Shown one piece after another: positions 18,566-27,199 of a stretch of 64,000 nucleotides of DNA; the stretch's first letter is position 1; each line of letters begins with the position of its first letter. The stretch is from Ruegeria arenilitoris (GTDB lineage: Bacteria; Pseudomonadota; Alphaproteobacteria; Rhodobacterales; Rhodobacteraceae), in NCBI RefSeq assembly GCF_013030265.1, contig NZ_WPZQ01000002.1:423116-487115 (forward strand), given 5' to 3'. Under the pieces are notes generated by a model. That model did no database searches, was not told where the DNA came from, and saw nothing but the letters and a program-made list of their open reading frames with translations. The position numbers were made by a program, and so were the translations under genes.

Positions 18566-19486
18566 TTGCAACATACGCTCAAATCTTCGGTCACGTTCAA
18601 AGGCATCGGGCTGCACAGCGGCAAGCCTGCGACCATGGTCCTGAAACCGGCAGCCGCCGGGCATGGAATCTGGTTCAAGCGGACGGATATCGAACTGGGC
18701 AATGCGCTGATCCCTGCGATCTATGACGTGGTCGAGCGGACCCCGCTCTGCACCCGCCTCGTGAACGATGCCGGTGTGTCTGTTTCAACAATCGAGCATA
18801 TCATGGCCGCGCTGGCCGGTTGCGGCGTGCACAACGCGCTGATCGAAATCGACGGACCCGAAGTTCCGATCATGGACGGGTCGTCGATCGAGTTTGTGCG
18901 CGGCATCATGTCGAAAGGCGTCCGCCGTCAGGCTAGCCCGGTTCTGGCCTACGAAGTGCTCAAGCCGATTACGGTCGAGCGTGAAGGTGCGCGTGCGTCG
19001 ATCCGCCCTGCCGATGGGCTTGAGATCGAATTCCACATCGAATTCGAAGATGATGCGATCGGCAGCCAGACTAAGACGCTGGATATGCGCAACGGTGCTT
19101 TCGCACGCGAATTGTCCGATTGCCGGACCTTCTGCCGTCGCACCGATGTCGAAGCAATGCGTGACAACGGGCTGGCTCTGGGTGGCACGTTGGATAATGC
19201 TGTTGTTGTGCAGGGTGACGAGGTACTGACACCCGGTGGCTTCCGCCACGCGGATGAGGCGGTGCGCCACAAGATGCTCGATGCGCTGGGTGATCTCTAT
19301 CTGGCGGGTGGACCGATTCTCGGCCATTTCGTCGGTGAAAAATCCGGGCATTCGATGACAAATACGCTGCTGCGTAAGCTGTTCGAAACGCCTGGCGCGG
19401 TTCGTCCGGTTCTTTGCACGCCGGAACAGGCTGCCCGTTTGCCCGGGCAAGGCCTTGTTATGGGCGAAATCCCCGAAGTAGCGTGA
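18566..19486 (+). CDS. lpxC: UDP-3-O-acyl-N-acetylglucosamine deacetylase LpxC
   Basis: LpxC is the zinc deacetylase that commits UDP-3-O-acyl-GlcNAc to lipid A synthesis. The 306-residue product shows the zinc ligands His78 (STIEHIMAA) and His235/Asp239 (RHKMLDALGD), and a C-terminal HSMTNTLLRKL. The start is TTG at 18566: TGAGGT lies about 6 bp upstream, the sequence from this codon matches the family N-terminus (LKSSVTFKGIGLHSG), and no ATG exists in that region. A weak start codon may be one way of keeping this enzyme low. It is expressed from its own region after the ftsZ terminator. Confidence 0.96.
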   Translation: MQHTLKSSVTFKGIGLHSGKPATMVLKPAAAGHGIWFKRTDIELGNALIPAIYDVVERTPLCTRLVNDAGVSVSTIEHIMAALAGCGVHNALIEIDGPEVPIMDGSSIEFVRGIMSKGVRRQASPVLAYEVLKPITVEREGARASIRPADGLEIEFHIEFEDDAIGSQTKTLDMRNGAFARELSDCRTFCRRTDVEAMRDNGLALGGTLDNAVVVQGDEVLTPGGFRHADEAVRHKMLDALGDLYLAGGPILGHFVGEKSGHSMTNTLLRKLFETPGAVRPVLCTPEQAARLPGQGLVMGEIPEVA

Positions 19487-19495
19487 TCTGATCAA

Positions 19496-19518
19496 CTCTG
19501 GCGACAATTATGCCAGAG
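19496..19518 (+). terminator. possible weak terminator hairpin after lpxC
   Basis: CTCTGGC (19496-19502) and GCCAGAG (19512-19518) form a perfect 7-bp stem with a 9-base loop, 10 bp behind the lpxC stop. No continuous T-run follows (CGCGGATAAGGCGTTTT), so it may only slow or stabilise the transcript. Confidence 0.4.
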
Positions 19519-19602
19519 CGCGGATAAGGCGTTTTGCACCGGAATTTTATGTGCTAGACCGAAGCCCAATCCGGGGTTACCCAAAGAGACAAGACGACTA
19601 GG

Positions 19603-20475
19603 ATGGGCGGTATGGTTGGCAGCAAAGCGGCAGTCAGGCTTGCGAGTGCGATTCTTCTGGCGGCTACTTTGACAGCATGCGGCAATGCAGGCGGGCTGTT
19701 TGGCAATAAAGGCGCAGATCGCACGCAGAATCTTGAAGGGTATACACCCGAACAGATTTACACCCGCGGTGAATACGAACTGGCGCAAAGTCGCCCGGAC
19801 GATGCCGCGTGGTATTTCTCCGAGGTAGAGCGTCTGTATCCGTATTCGGACTGGGCCAAGCGCTCGCTGATCATGCAGGCGTTCTCGTTCCATTCGGACA
19901 AGAACTACGAAGAAAGCCGTGCATCGGCACAGCGCTACATCGATTTCTATCCTACCGACGAAGATGCTGCATACGCCCAGTACCTGCTGGCGCTCAGCTA
20001 TTATGATCAGATCGACGAAGTCGGCCGCGATCAGGGCCTGACCTTCCAGGCACTGCAGTCGCTGCGTACCGTTATCGAAGTCTACCCCGACAGCGAATAC
20101 GCCACTTCGGCGGTCCTGAAATTCGATCTGGCCTTCGACCACCTGGCGGGCAAGGAAATGGAGATCGGGCGCTACTACCTGCGTCAGGATCATTATACCG
20201 CCGCAATCAACCGATTCCGCGTCGTGGTCGAGGATTTCCAGACCACCTCGCATACGGCTGAGGCACTTTATCGACTGATCGAGGCTTATCTGTCCCTTGG
20301 CCTGGTGGATGAAGCACAATCGGCAGGTGCGATTCTGGGTTACAACTACCAGTCTTCCGAATGGTACGATGCCGGCTACAAACTGCTGACCTCTCGTGGT
20401 CTGGATCTCAAGAGCCGTGGCAACAACTGGCTCAGCCAGATCTATCGCCAGACGGTCAAGGGTGAGTGGTTGTAG
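19603..20475 (+). CDS. bamD: outer membrane assembly lipoprotein BamD
   Basis: BamD is the essential TPR lipoprotein of the BAM complex that inserts outer-membrane proteins. The 290-residue product has a signal peptide with lipobox LTAC (Cys26) and then TPR-like helical repeats, starting with the family segment TPEQIYTRGEYELAQ and continuing with FYPTDEDAAYAQYLLALSYY. ATG at 19603 or 19612 could be the start. The context lpxC-bamD-recN is standard for Rhodobacterales. Confidence 0.95.
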   Translation: MGGMVGSKAAVRLASAILLAATLTACGNAGGLFGNKGADRTQNLEGYTPEQIYTRGEYELAQSRPDDAAWYFSEVERLYPYSDWAKRSLIMQAFSFHSDKNYEESRASAQRYIDFYPTDEDAAYAQYLLALSYYDQIDEVGRDQGLTFQALQSLRTVIEVYPDSEYATSAVLKFDLAFDHLAGKEMEIGRYYLRQDHYTAAINRFRVVVEDFQTTSHTAEALYRLIEAYLSLGLVDEAQSAGAILGYNYQSSEWYDAGYKLLTSRGLDLKSRGNNWLSQIYRQTVKGEWL

Positions 20476-20511
20476 TCGCCATGGCTAAAGGCTTGGGACG
20501 CTAAAGACCCG

Positions 20512-22161
20512 ATGCTTCGCGCCCTTGATATCCGCGACATGCTGATCATTGACCGGCTGGAACTCTCGTTTCAGCCGGGTCTGAACGCACTGACCGGCGA
20601 AACCGGCGCGGGCAAGTCCATTCTTCTGGATTCGCTGGGCTTTGTGCTGGGCTGGCGCGGTCGAGCCGAACTTGTCCGGCAAGGTGCTGCTCAGGGAGAG
20701 GTCGTGGCAGAGTTCGAACTCTCCAAAGATCATCCTGCACATGAGATTTTGGCCGAGGCCGGTTTGCCCGGTGGCGAGGAATTGATCCTGCGCCGCGTGA
20801 ACACAGCCGAAGGGCGCAAGACCGCATGGGTCAATGACCGTCGATGCTCGGGCGAGGTGCTGCGCGCTTTGTCAGAAACGCTGATCGAGCTGCATGGCCA
20901 GCATGACGACCGCGGGTTGCTCAATCCGCGTGGTCACCGCGCGATGCTGGACGATTATGCCGGGGCGGGGGATCACCTCGCTGCTGTTCGCGCTGCATGG
21001 TCTCAGATGTCGCGCACCCGAAAGGCGCTGGCTGAAACCGAAGCCGCGCTTGAGGCTGTGCGCAGCGAAGAAGAATTCCTGCGTCACGCTGTTGCAGAGC
21101 TCGACCAGCTCGATCCGCAACCGGGTGAGGACGCTGATCTTGATGCGCGCCGCCGCATGATGCAGGGGGCCGAACGTATTCGCGATGACGTTGCCCGAGC
21201 CTTTGGTCTCTTGGGCGGTGAAGGGGCCGAGGGCGCAATGTCTGACGCGATACGCTGGCTGGAAGGCGTATCCGATAGTGCCGGCGGACAGTTGGAAGAT
21301 CCCATCGCGGCTCTTGGGCGTGCGATGATCGAGCTGGGCGAGGCACAGGATGGTGTAAATGCCTGCCTGCAGGCACTGGATTTCAATCCAGCCGAGCTTG
21401 AAGCCGCCGAAGAACGCCTGTTTGCGATCCGCGCATTGGCGCGCAAGCATGATGTCGCCCCGGATGAATTGGGGCCATTTGCAGACACACTGCGTGACCG
21501 GCTGAACCGGCTTGAGGCGGGTGACGCCGATCTGGTGGACAAGCGGGCTGCAGTCGAAGCAGCTCAGGTTGCTTATGACGCGGCTGCCGCAGGTCTCAGC
21601 AATGCGCGTCGGGCGTCTGCAGGTCAGCTGGACGCGGCTGTAATGGCAGAACTGGCGCCGCTGAAAATGGAACGCGCAGTGTTTCAGACCGAAATCACCC
21701 CGGCAGAGCCCGGCCCCGAGGGGTGTGACGCAGTTGCATTCACCGTTGCCACCAATCCCGGCGCCCCCTCAGGTCCGTTGAACAAGATCGCATCAGGGGG
21801 TGAGCTCAGCCGCTTCCTGCTGGCGTTGAAAGTTTGCCTCAGCGGTGACGACAGCGCCCGAACCATGATCTTTGACGAGATTGACCGTGGTGTTGGCGGC
21901 GCGACTGCGGATGCGGTTGGGCGGCGCCTCGCATCACTGGCTCAGGGTGGTCAGGTGCTTGTGGTTACGCATTCGCCGCAGGTAGCCGCCCGTGCCGCGC
22001 ACCACTGGCGGGTGCAGAAACAAGTGACTGACGGCCAGACCCTATCAACGGTGATTCCTCTGGCCGACCCGGATCGCGTGGATGAGATCGCCCGCATGGT
22101 TGCCGGGGACACCATCACGGATGAGGCCCGCGCTGCAGCCCGTGCATTATTGCAAGCCTGA
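20512..22161 (+). CDS. recN: DNA repair protein RecN
   Basis: RecN is an SMC-like ATPase acting in double-strand break repair. The 549-residue product has a Walker A motif GETGAGKS at 29-36, a long central coiled-coil rich in Ala, Glu and Arg, the ABC-type signature NKIASGGELSRFLLALK, Walker B MIFDEIDRGVGG and the HSPQVAARA switch. The gene follows bamD by 36 bp. No LexA box was recognised upstream, in line with expression from the bamD side. Confidence 0.97.
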   Translation: MLRALDIRDMLIIDRLELSFQPGLNALTGETGAGKSILLDSLGFVLGWRGRAELVRQGAAQGEVVAEFELSKDHPAHEILAEAGLPGGEELILRRVNTAEGRKTAWVNDRRCSGEVLRALSETLIELHGQHDDRGLLNPRGHRAMLDDYAGAGDHLAAVRAAWSQMSRTRKALAETEAALEAVRSEEEFLRHAVAELDQLDPQPGEDADLDARRRMMQGAERIRDDVARAFGLLGGEGAEGAMSDAIRWLEGVSDSAGGQLEDPIAALGRAMIELGEAQDGVNACLQALDFNPAELEAAEERLFAIRALARKHDVAPDELGPFADTLRDRLNRLEAGDADLVDKRAAVEAAQVAYDAAAAGLSNARRASAGQLDAAVMAELAPLKMERAVFQTEITPAEPGPEGCDAVAFTVATNPGAPSGPLNKIASGGELSRFLLALKVCLSGDDSARTMIFDEIDRGVGGATADAVGRRLASLAQGGQVLVVTHSPQVAARAAHHWRVQKQVTDGQTLSTVIPLADPDRVDEIARMVAGDTITDEARAAARALLQA

Positions 22162-22250
22162 CGTTTCCTGGTTCGCAGACTGTCGTTAACCGTCTTTTAT
22201 ATGCGTGCTCCGTAGCTTACTAAGGGTCATAAGGTATTCCCAGAGGGCCA

Positions 22251-23936
22251 ATGACCCAGTCGACCCGCACCGTTCTGCGCAACCAGCTCAATCAGGCTCT
22301 GGCCGCGATCAAGGACGCTTGGCGGGTCATGCGGCGGCGTGGCCCCAGTCAGATACAGTTCTGGTTCATCGCTCTGGCCATTGGGATCGCTGCCGGGTTC
22401 ATGGCGCTCGGCTTCCGCAAAGCCATTCGCTCGTTGCAGGCCTATGTCTATCAGACCGAAGATATCCTGCTGCTGCACAGCCATGCTGAAAAGCTGCCGT
22501 GGTTCCTGATCTTCATTACGCCGGTAATCGGCGGGCTGATTGTCGGGATCATCCTGCACCGGTTCACCGATGATGGGCGCGTAAGATCGGTCGCCGATGT
22601 GATCGAAGGCGCTGCCGTCACCGACGGCAGGGTCGAGACCAAGGCGGGGATCGCCTCCTTCTTCGCCTCGCTCATCACGCTCAGTTCGGGTGGATCGACG
22701 GGCCGGGAAGGGCCGGTGGTCCATATGGCAGGGGTCATCTCCACCTGGGTCAGCAACCGGATCCACGCAGACGGCATCACCGGTCGTGACCTGTTGGGCT
22801 GTGCGGTCGCCGCTGCCGTTTCGGCAAGCTTCAACGCCCCCATTGCCGGCGCGCTTTTTGCGCTTGAGGTGGTGCTGCGCCACTTTGCAGTACATGCATT
22901 TGCCCCGATCGTGATCGCATCGGTTGCGGGCACGGTCATCAACCGTCTCGAATATGGTGACGTCACCGAGTTCACACTGGAAACACCGGGATCGCTGCAA
23001 TTCTATGTGGAACTGCCCGCCTTCCTGATCCTCGGCCTGATCTGCGGTTTGGTATCTTTGCTGCTGATGCGCTCGATCTTCTTTGCCGAAGATATCGGAA
23101 CGCATGTGCAAAACCGCCTGTCCCTGCCGCGATGGCTTCGCCCTGCGGTGTCCGGTGCAATGCTCGGCGTTCTTGCTGTCTGGTTCCCGCACATTATCGG
23201 CGTGGGGTACGAGACCACGATTCGCGCGCTGACCGGTGATCTTGTACTGACCACGGCAATCCTGTTTGCCGTCATAAAAACCGTGGCCGTCGCAATCACA
23301 ATGGGTGGGCGCATGGGCGGTGGCGTCTTCTCACCCTCGCTGATGATCGGTGCATTGACGGGCCTGGCCTTTGGTTTGATTGCCACCGGGTTGCTGCCGG
23401 ATGTCTCTGGCACCCATACGCTATATGCCTTCGCTGGCATGGGTGCAGTTGCTGCGGCAGTACTGGGAGCGCCAATCTCGACCACGCTGATCGTCTTCGA
23501 ACTGACAGGGGACTGGCAGATTGGTCTGGCCGTGATGGTGTCGGTTTCGATGTCCACAGCACTGGCCTCGCGCCTTGTGGACCGGTCCTTCTTCCTGACA
23601 CAGCTTGAACGCCGCAATGTCCACCTTGCAGCCGGTCCGCAAGCCTATCTTCTGGCGATGATGCGTGCCGGTGCAGTGATGCGCCCATTGGGCGATGCAC
23701 GTTCAATCAGCAAGGAAGAGGCGCAGGAACTGATCGATCAGGGTCTCTGCGTGCAGGCCAGCGCGACACTCGAAGCGGCGATGCCCTATTTCGATCGCGA
23801 TGACATCCCGTGCATCCCGGTTGTCATCGTGGACGAAGACGGTGCCGAAGACCCCGTAGGCGCACTCTATCACGTGGACGCGCTCAAAGCTTACAATCGC
23901 GCACTGGCCGCGACTGCGGCGGAAGAGCATTCTTAA
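22251..23936 (+). CDS. CLC family chloride channel or transporter
   Basis: A 561-residue membrane protein of the CLC family. Its chloride-pathway motifs are present: SSGGSTGREGP with the gating glutamate at 153, and MGGGVFSPSLMIG for the GxFxP motif. At the site that aligns without gaps to Glu203, the internal proton glutamate of E. coli ClcA (GILFIIEEM there, GALFALEVV here), the residue is Val207. Many CLC proteins without that glutamate are channels or use other ions, so antiport cannot be assumed. The C-terminal 100 residues look like a CBS-type or other regulatory extension. It is probably a single-gene unit. Confidence 0.93.
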   Translation: MTQSTRTVLRNQLNQALAAIKDAWRVMRRRGPSQIQFWFIALAIGIAAGFMALGFRKAIRSLQAYVYQTEDILLLHSHAEKLPWFLIFITPVIGGLIVGIILHRFTDDGRVRSVADVIEGAAVTDGRVETKAGIASFFASLITLSSGGSTGREGPVVHMAGVISTWVSNRIHADGITGRDLLGCAVAAAVSASFNAPIAGALFALEVVLRHFAVHAFAPIVIASVAGTVINRLEYGDVTEFTLETPGSLQFYVELPAFLILGLICGLVSLLLMRSIFFAEDIGTHVQNRLSLPRWLRPAVSGAMLGVLAVWFPHIIGVGYETTIRALTGDLVLTTAILFAVIKTVAVAITMGGRMGGGVFSPSLMIGALTGLAFGLIATGLLPDVSGTHTLYAFAGMGAVAAAVLGAPISTTLIVFELTGDWQIGLAVMVSVSMSTALASRLVDRSFFLTQLERRNVHLAAGPQAYLLAMMRAGAVMRPLGDARSISKEEAQELIDQGLCVQASATLEAAMPYFDRDDIPCIPVVIVDEDGAEDPVGALYHVDALKAYNRALAATAAEEHS

Positions 23937-23974
23937 GAAAACCGATGAACCTGAGTAAGGTCCCCTGAGGACCT

Positions 23975-24430
23975 CTAGGCTGAGAACACCACCAGAGTGT
24001 GATCAAGTCCCGTAAGCGCGTCTTCGATCCTCGGTGCAATGACCGACCAGTCACCGCCTGCAAGTCCCGCTCCGATCAATGGATATCCGATCCGCGCGTC
24101 TGCATAACTCTGTGCCACTAGGCGAAAACAGTTTTCGATAGCATCGTAATCGGCCTTCAGCCCACGCCCTTTCCAACTGAACTGAGTATAGGCGTTCACA
24201 ATGGTGAACCGGGTATCTGCCCTCTGGATCTGAGCTGTCGATATCGTGCCCAGCTTTGCCCTGTCGCCATATGGGGTCGTTTTGTCCGCCTCCAAGGCCT
24301 CGGGAAACTTCTGCGCAATTGGCTTGGCAATCCCCGCACCCATCGTGTGAAAGCAGTTGCAGCCGTGGATTATGACATCAAACTCGCCATCCAGCGCGAG
24401 TTGGATCAAATCACCTTTGACTGTCTGCAT
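23975..24430 (-). CDS. macro domain protein, probable ADP-ribose derivative hydrolase
   Basis: A 151-residue single macro domain. The ligand-binding motif HGCNCFHTMGAGIAKPIA (about residues 22-39) and the C-terminal YPLIGAGLAGGDW loop place it near the ALC1/TARG1-like and Appr-1''-phosphatase group, members of which bind or hydrolyse ADP-ribose attached to protein, nucleic acid or phosphate. The Asp of the TARG1 catalytic loop is not obvious here, so activity class is uncertain. It overlaps the upstream NADAR gene by 20 bp on the same strand, so the two should be co-translated. Confidence 0.9.
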   Translation of the reverse strand: MQTVKGDLIQLALDGEFDVIIHGCNCFHTMGAGIAKPIAQKFPEALEADKTTPYGDRAKLGTISTAQIQRADTRFTIVNAYTQFSWKGRGLKADYDAIENCFRLVAQSYADARIGYPLIGAGLAGGDWSVIAPRIEDALTGLDHTLVVFSA

Positions 24431-24899
24431 CTTCCTGACTTTCTTTCTGCCTTAGCTCATCCCTTACATGCATTAGAATTTCGCCAAGTTTGTTCAGCCC
24501 GTTCCCATCGGGACCACATCCCCAATATGAATCCATCGGTGCATTCTCGACAATCTGCGCGTCACCGGTCGAAAGTAACAGAACTTTCAGGTCGACGTGA
24601 GTTTTGAACTTGATACGCACCGCTTCCAGCATGATCTGGTCCTTAACTTCCTCCCAGTCATCCCTCAGAGGAATCTTACGGGTCATGCCAAGGGCTTTGG
24701 CATCTTTCGGTTTGTTGCTTAGCCGGATGCGTTCCCGATACTCCGCGTTATGGAACTTCTGCGCCTGAAAATAGTGCTCGACGGTACGCCACCATTGGTC
24801 TTCAACTGACACGCCAAAAGGCGCGAAGTTCGAGAACTCCGAATATGCGTCAGTCTGTGCATAGAAATAGATGGTTGATGAGGAGGGTGGTGTAGACAT
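24411..24899 (-). CDS. NADAR family (YbiA/DUF1768) N-glycosidase
   Basis: A 162-residue NADAR-domain protein. Family signatures are visible: FYAQTDAYSEFSNFAPFGV at the N-terminus, TVEHYFQAQKF, the RDDWEEVKDQIMLEAVRIKF block, and DSYWGCGPDGNGLNKLGEIL at the end. Members of the family cleave N-glycosidic bonds: YbiA-type enzymes act on riboflavin intermediates, while others remove ADP-ribose from guanine. Which applies here is not decided by sequence. It heads a two-gene unit with the macro domain gene (20-bp overlap), which favours an ADP-ribose role. Confidence 0.92.
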   Translation of the reverse strand: MSTPPSSSTIYFYAQTDAYSEFSNFAPFGVSVEDQWWRTVEHYFQAQKFHNAEYRERIRLSNKPKDAKALGMTRKIPLRDDWEEVKDQIMLEAVRIKFKTHVDLKVLLLSTGDAQIVENAPMDSYWGCGPDGNGLNKLGEILMHVRDELRQKESQEDADSQR

Positions 24900-24929
24900 C
24901 TCCAGCTCCGTGCGGTCCCGGTAACGGGT

Positions 24930-25274
24930 CTAGAGCTGTTCGACCTTCACCGAATCTCCGGCATAAAAGGCAAGATGATCCTTGATTTCACCAACCGCCG
25001 GGATCGGATCTTCATAGCTCCAGACGGCGTTTTCAGTCACGGACGACTTGTTCACGATGGAAAAGTGCGCGGCATCGCCCTTGTGCGGGCAGTGGGTCAC
25101 CTTGTCGGTGCGATCCAGAAAGGCCATCGCGATGTCCGAGCGCGGGAAATAGATCACGGGTTCAAAATCGCCTTCAAGCAACTCCAGCGCATTGGTCGTT
25201 TCGCCCAGAATTGCACCGCCCGAGCGTACACTCCATTTACCCGGCGCTTTGCGGATCGTGATGTGATCAGTCAT
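24930..25274 (-). CDS. DUF427 domain protein
   Basis: A 114-residue DUF427 protein of unknown activity. The family pattern is clear: PGKWSVRSGGAILGET at the start, VIYFPRSDIAMAFL, THCPHKGDAAHFSI and the ending IKDHLAFYAG. GGAGCAGGA upstream of the ATG is a good ribosome site. It stands 30 bp upstream of the NADAR gene on the same strand and may belong to the same transcript, but a functional link is not known. Confidence 0.9.
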   Translation of the reverse strand: MTDHITIRKAPGKWSVRSGGAILGETTNALELLEGDFEPVIYFPRSDIAMAFLDRTDKVTHCPHKGDAAHFSIVNKSSVTENAVWSYEDPIPAVGEIKDHLAFYAGDSVKVEQL

Positions 25275-25337
25275 TCCTGCTCCTTCCTTCGTCGTATCAG
25301 GGCCTCTCCTTTGCCCTTTCTATGTAACAGCCCGGTG

Positions 25338-27128
25338 TCAGACCGGCGCGGTTGCGGCATCCAACCACAGTTGCGCGTCATCGCCCAGCCTTGGCCTGAT
25401 TTTTTCTGCAACGTCCTGATGGTAGGCGTTCAGCCAGGACCGTTCTTCACGTGTCAGCATGTCCACCACGATCAGTCGCCGGTCTATCGGCACATAGGTC
25501 AATGTGCGCCAGTTCAGCATCGCACGCTCATCATCGCCGCCTGGCAGAGCCGGCGCCTCTTCGACCACCACAAGGTTTTCGATGCGGATGCCAAATGCGC
25601 CTTCGCGATAATATCCGGGTTCATTTGACAGGATCATGCCGGGTTCCAGCGGAACGTGACTGACCCGGGACAGGCGCTGTGGTCCTTCATGTACACTCAG
25701 ATAGGCTCCGACACCGTGGCCAACACCGTGGTTGAAATCCTGTCCAGCCAGCCACAGCGGCAGTCGCGCGACACATTCGATATCCCGGCCCGCCAGACCA
25801 ACAGGCCAGCGCAGCATAGACATTGCGATCATGCCTTTGAGGACGCGTGTGAAGCAGGTCTTTTCCTCATCGCCTACACCGCCGATCGCGATGGTTCGGG
25901 TGATGTCGGTGGTGCCGTCCAGATACTGACCGCCGCTGTCCAGCACCAGTAGATGTCCGCTCTCCAGCCGGCTGTCGGTCTCTTCGGTCACACGGTAATG
26001 CATGATAGCCCCGTTCGGCCCTGTGCCGGCGATCGTTTCGAATGAGATGTCCTGAAGCGCATTATCTCTGCGGCGGCTTTCTTCCAGCCGCGTGACAACC
26101 TGTGTTTCGGTCAGGGTTCCGGGCGCTTGCTTGTCCAGCCAGCACAGCAGCTCGATCACCGCAGCCGCATCCCGTAAATGCGCTTCGGCACTGCCGGCAA
26201 TTTCGGCCTTGTTCTTGCAGGCCTTGGGCAGCGCGCAGGGATCGCCACCATCGACCATGCGCTCACCCAGTGCGTCCGCAACAATCTGAGGCACAGTGCC
26301 GAGGTCTACCTGAACCTTGCCTGCCAGATTGCCGAGGGCATCCAGAAATTCGCCCGGCTCGTGTTGCTTCACTTCGGGGCCGAAATGTTCCCCCAGCTCA
26401 GCCAGTTTCTGCGCGGCCATGAATAGATCAACCTGGCCATTCTCATGCAGGATCGCAAACCCATGTGCCACCGGGTTGCGCGGGATATCCGAGCCCCGGA
26501 TGTTCAGCAGCCACATGATTGAATCAGGCAACGTAATAACTGCCGCGGAATGCCCGTCCTCTTTCAAGGCTGCGGCAAGCCTGCTGATCTTGCTGTCAGC
26601 ACTTTCTCCGGCGAATTCGATCGGGTGCGCCTTGACCGGGTTCATCGGCGGGGCAGGCTGATCCTCCCACACCCGGTCCACCAGATTGTCACAGCGGACC
26701 AGTTCAATGCCGGTGCCATTCAGCTCTTTCTGCGCGCCGGAAATCTGCCCGGCAGAATGCAGCCACGGATCAAATCCAACCTTGCCACCTTGCGGCAATT
26801 GTTCTTTCAGCCACGCGCTCAGACTGACATCAGGCCATGGCACGGGCGTATAGTCACTGGCTACCTGCGCCTTGACTTGAGTGCGATAGCGCCCGTCGAT
26901 GAAAACTCCTGCGATATGTGTAAGCGCTGCACAAAACCCGGCAGAACCTGTAAAGCCAGTCAGCCAGGCCAGCCGTTCATCCCGGGGGGCCACATATTCC
27001 CCCTGATGCGCATCCGCACGGGGAATCAGAAACCCGTCCAGACCCTCACGCGCCAGTTCTTCGCGCAGGGCAGCCAGACGTGGCGGCCCCTGTTCCGGGC
27101 GTGCGGTAACTTCGAAGGACTGGAACAT
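25338..27128 (-). CDS. M24B aminopeptidase P (Xaa-Pro aminopeptidase)
   Basis: This cytoplasmic dimetal peptidase removes an N-terminal residue before proline. The 596-residue product has two N-terminal creatinase-like domains (LIPRADAHQGEYV, LTGFTGSAGF) and a C-terminal pita-bread catalytic domain with metal ligands in LVLDSGGQYLDGTTDITRT, GHGVGAYLSVHEGPQ and EPGYYREGAFGIRIENLV. The ATG at 27128 is taken as start; the frame is open to 27203 but the added 25 residues are not family-like. It is 60 bp upstream of DUF427 on the same strand. Confidence 0.95.
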   Translation of the reverse strand: MFQSFEVTARPEQGPPRLAALREELAREGLDGFLIPRADAHQGEYVAPRDERLAWLTGFTGSAGFCAALTHIAGVFIDGRYRTQVKAQVASDYTPVPWPDVSLSAWLKEQLPQGGKVGFDPWLHSAGQISGAQKELNGTGIELVRCDNLVDRVWEDQPAPPMNPVKAHPIEFAGESADSKISRLAAALKEDGHSAAVITLPDSIMWLLNIRGSDIPRNPVAHGFAILHENGQVDLFMAAQKLAELGEHFGPEVKQHEPGEFLDALGNLAGKVQVDLGTVPQIVADALGERMVDGGDPCALPKACKNKAEIAGSAEAHLRDAAAVIELLCWLDKQAPGTLTETQVVTRLEESRRRDNALQDISFETIAGTGPNGAIMHYRVTEETDSRLESGHLLVLDSGGQYLDGTTDITRTIAIGGVGDEEKTCFTRVLKGMIAMSMLRWPVGLAGRDIECVARLPLWLAGQDFNHGVGHGVGAYLSVHEGPQRLSRVSHVPLEPGMILSNEPGYYREGAFGIRIENLVVVEEAPALPGGDDERAMLNWRTLTYVPIDRRLIVVDMLTREERSWLNAYHQDVAEKIRPRLGDDAQLWLDAATAPV

Positions 27129-27199
27129 GCTGGCCTCATTCTTGTCTCGATGCGGCGAACCTGAGGCCTGCGACGGCAAATGTCCAGCACCTCGGCCCG

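Noticed and set aside
23975..24899. DarTG-type toxin-antitoxin system
   Set aside because: The macro domain resembles antitoxin DarG only in fold. No DarT toxin gene lies next to it; the neighbour is NADAR.
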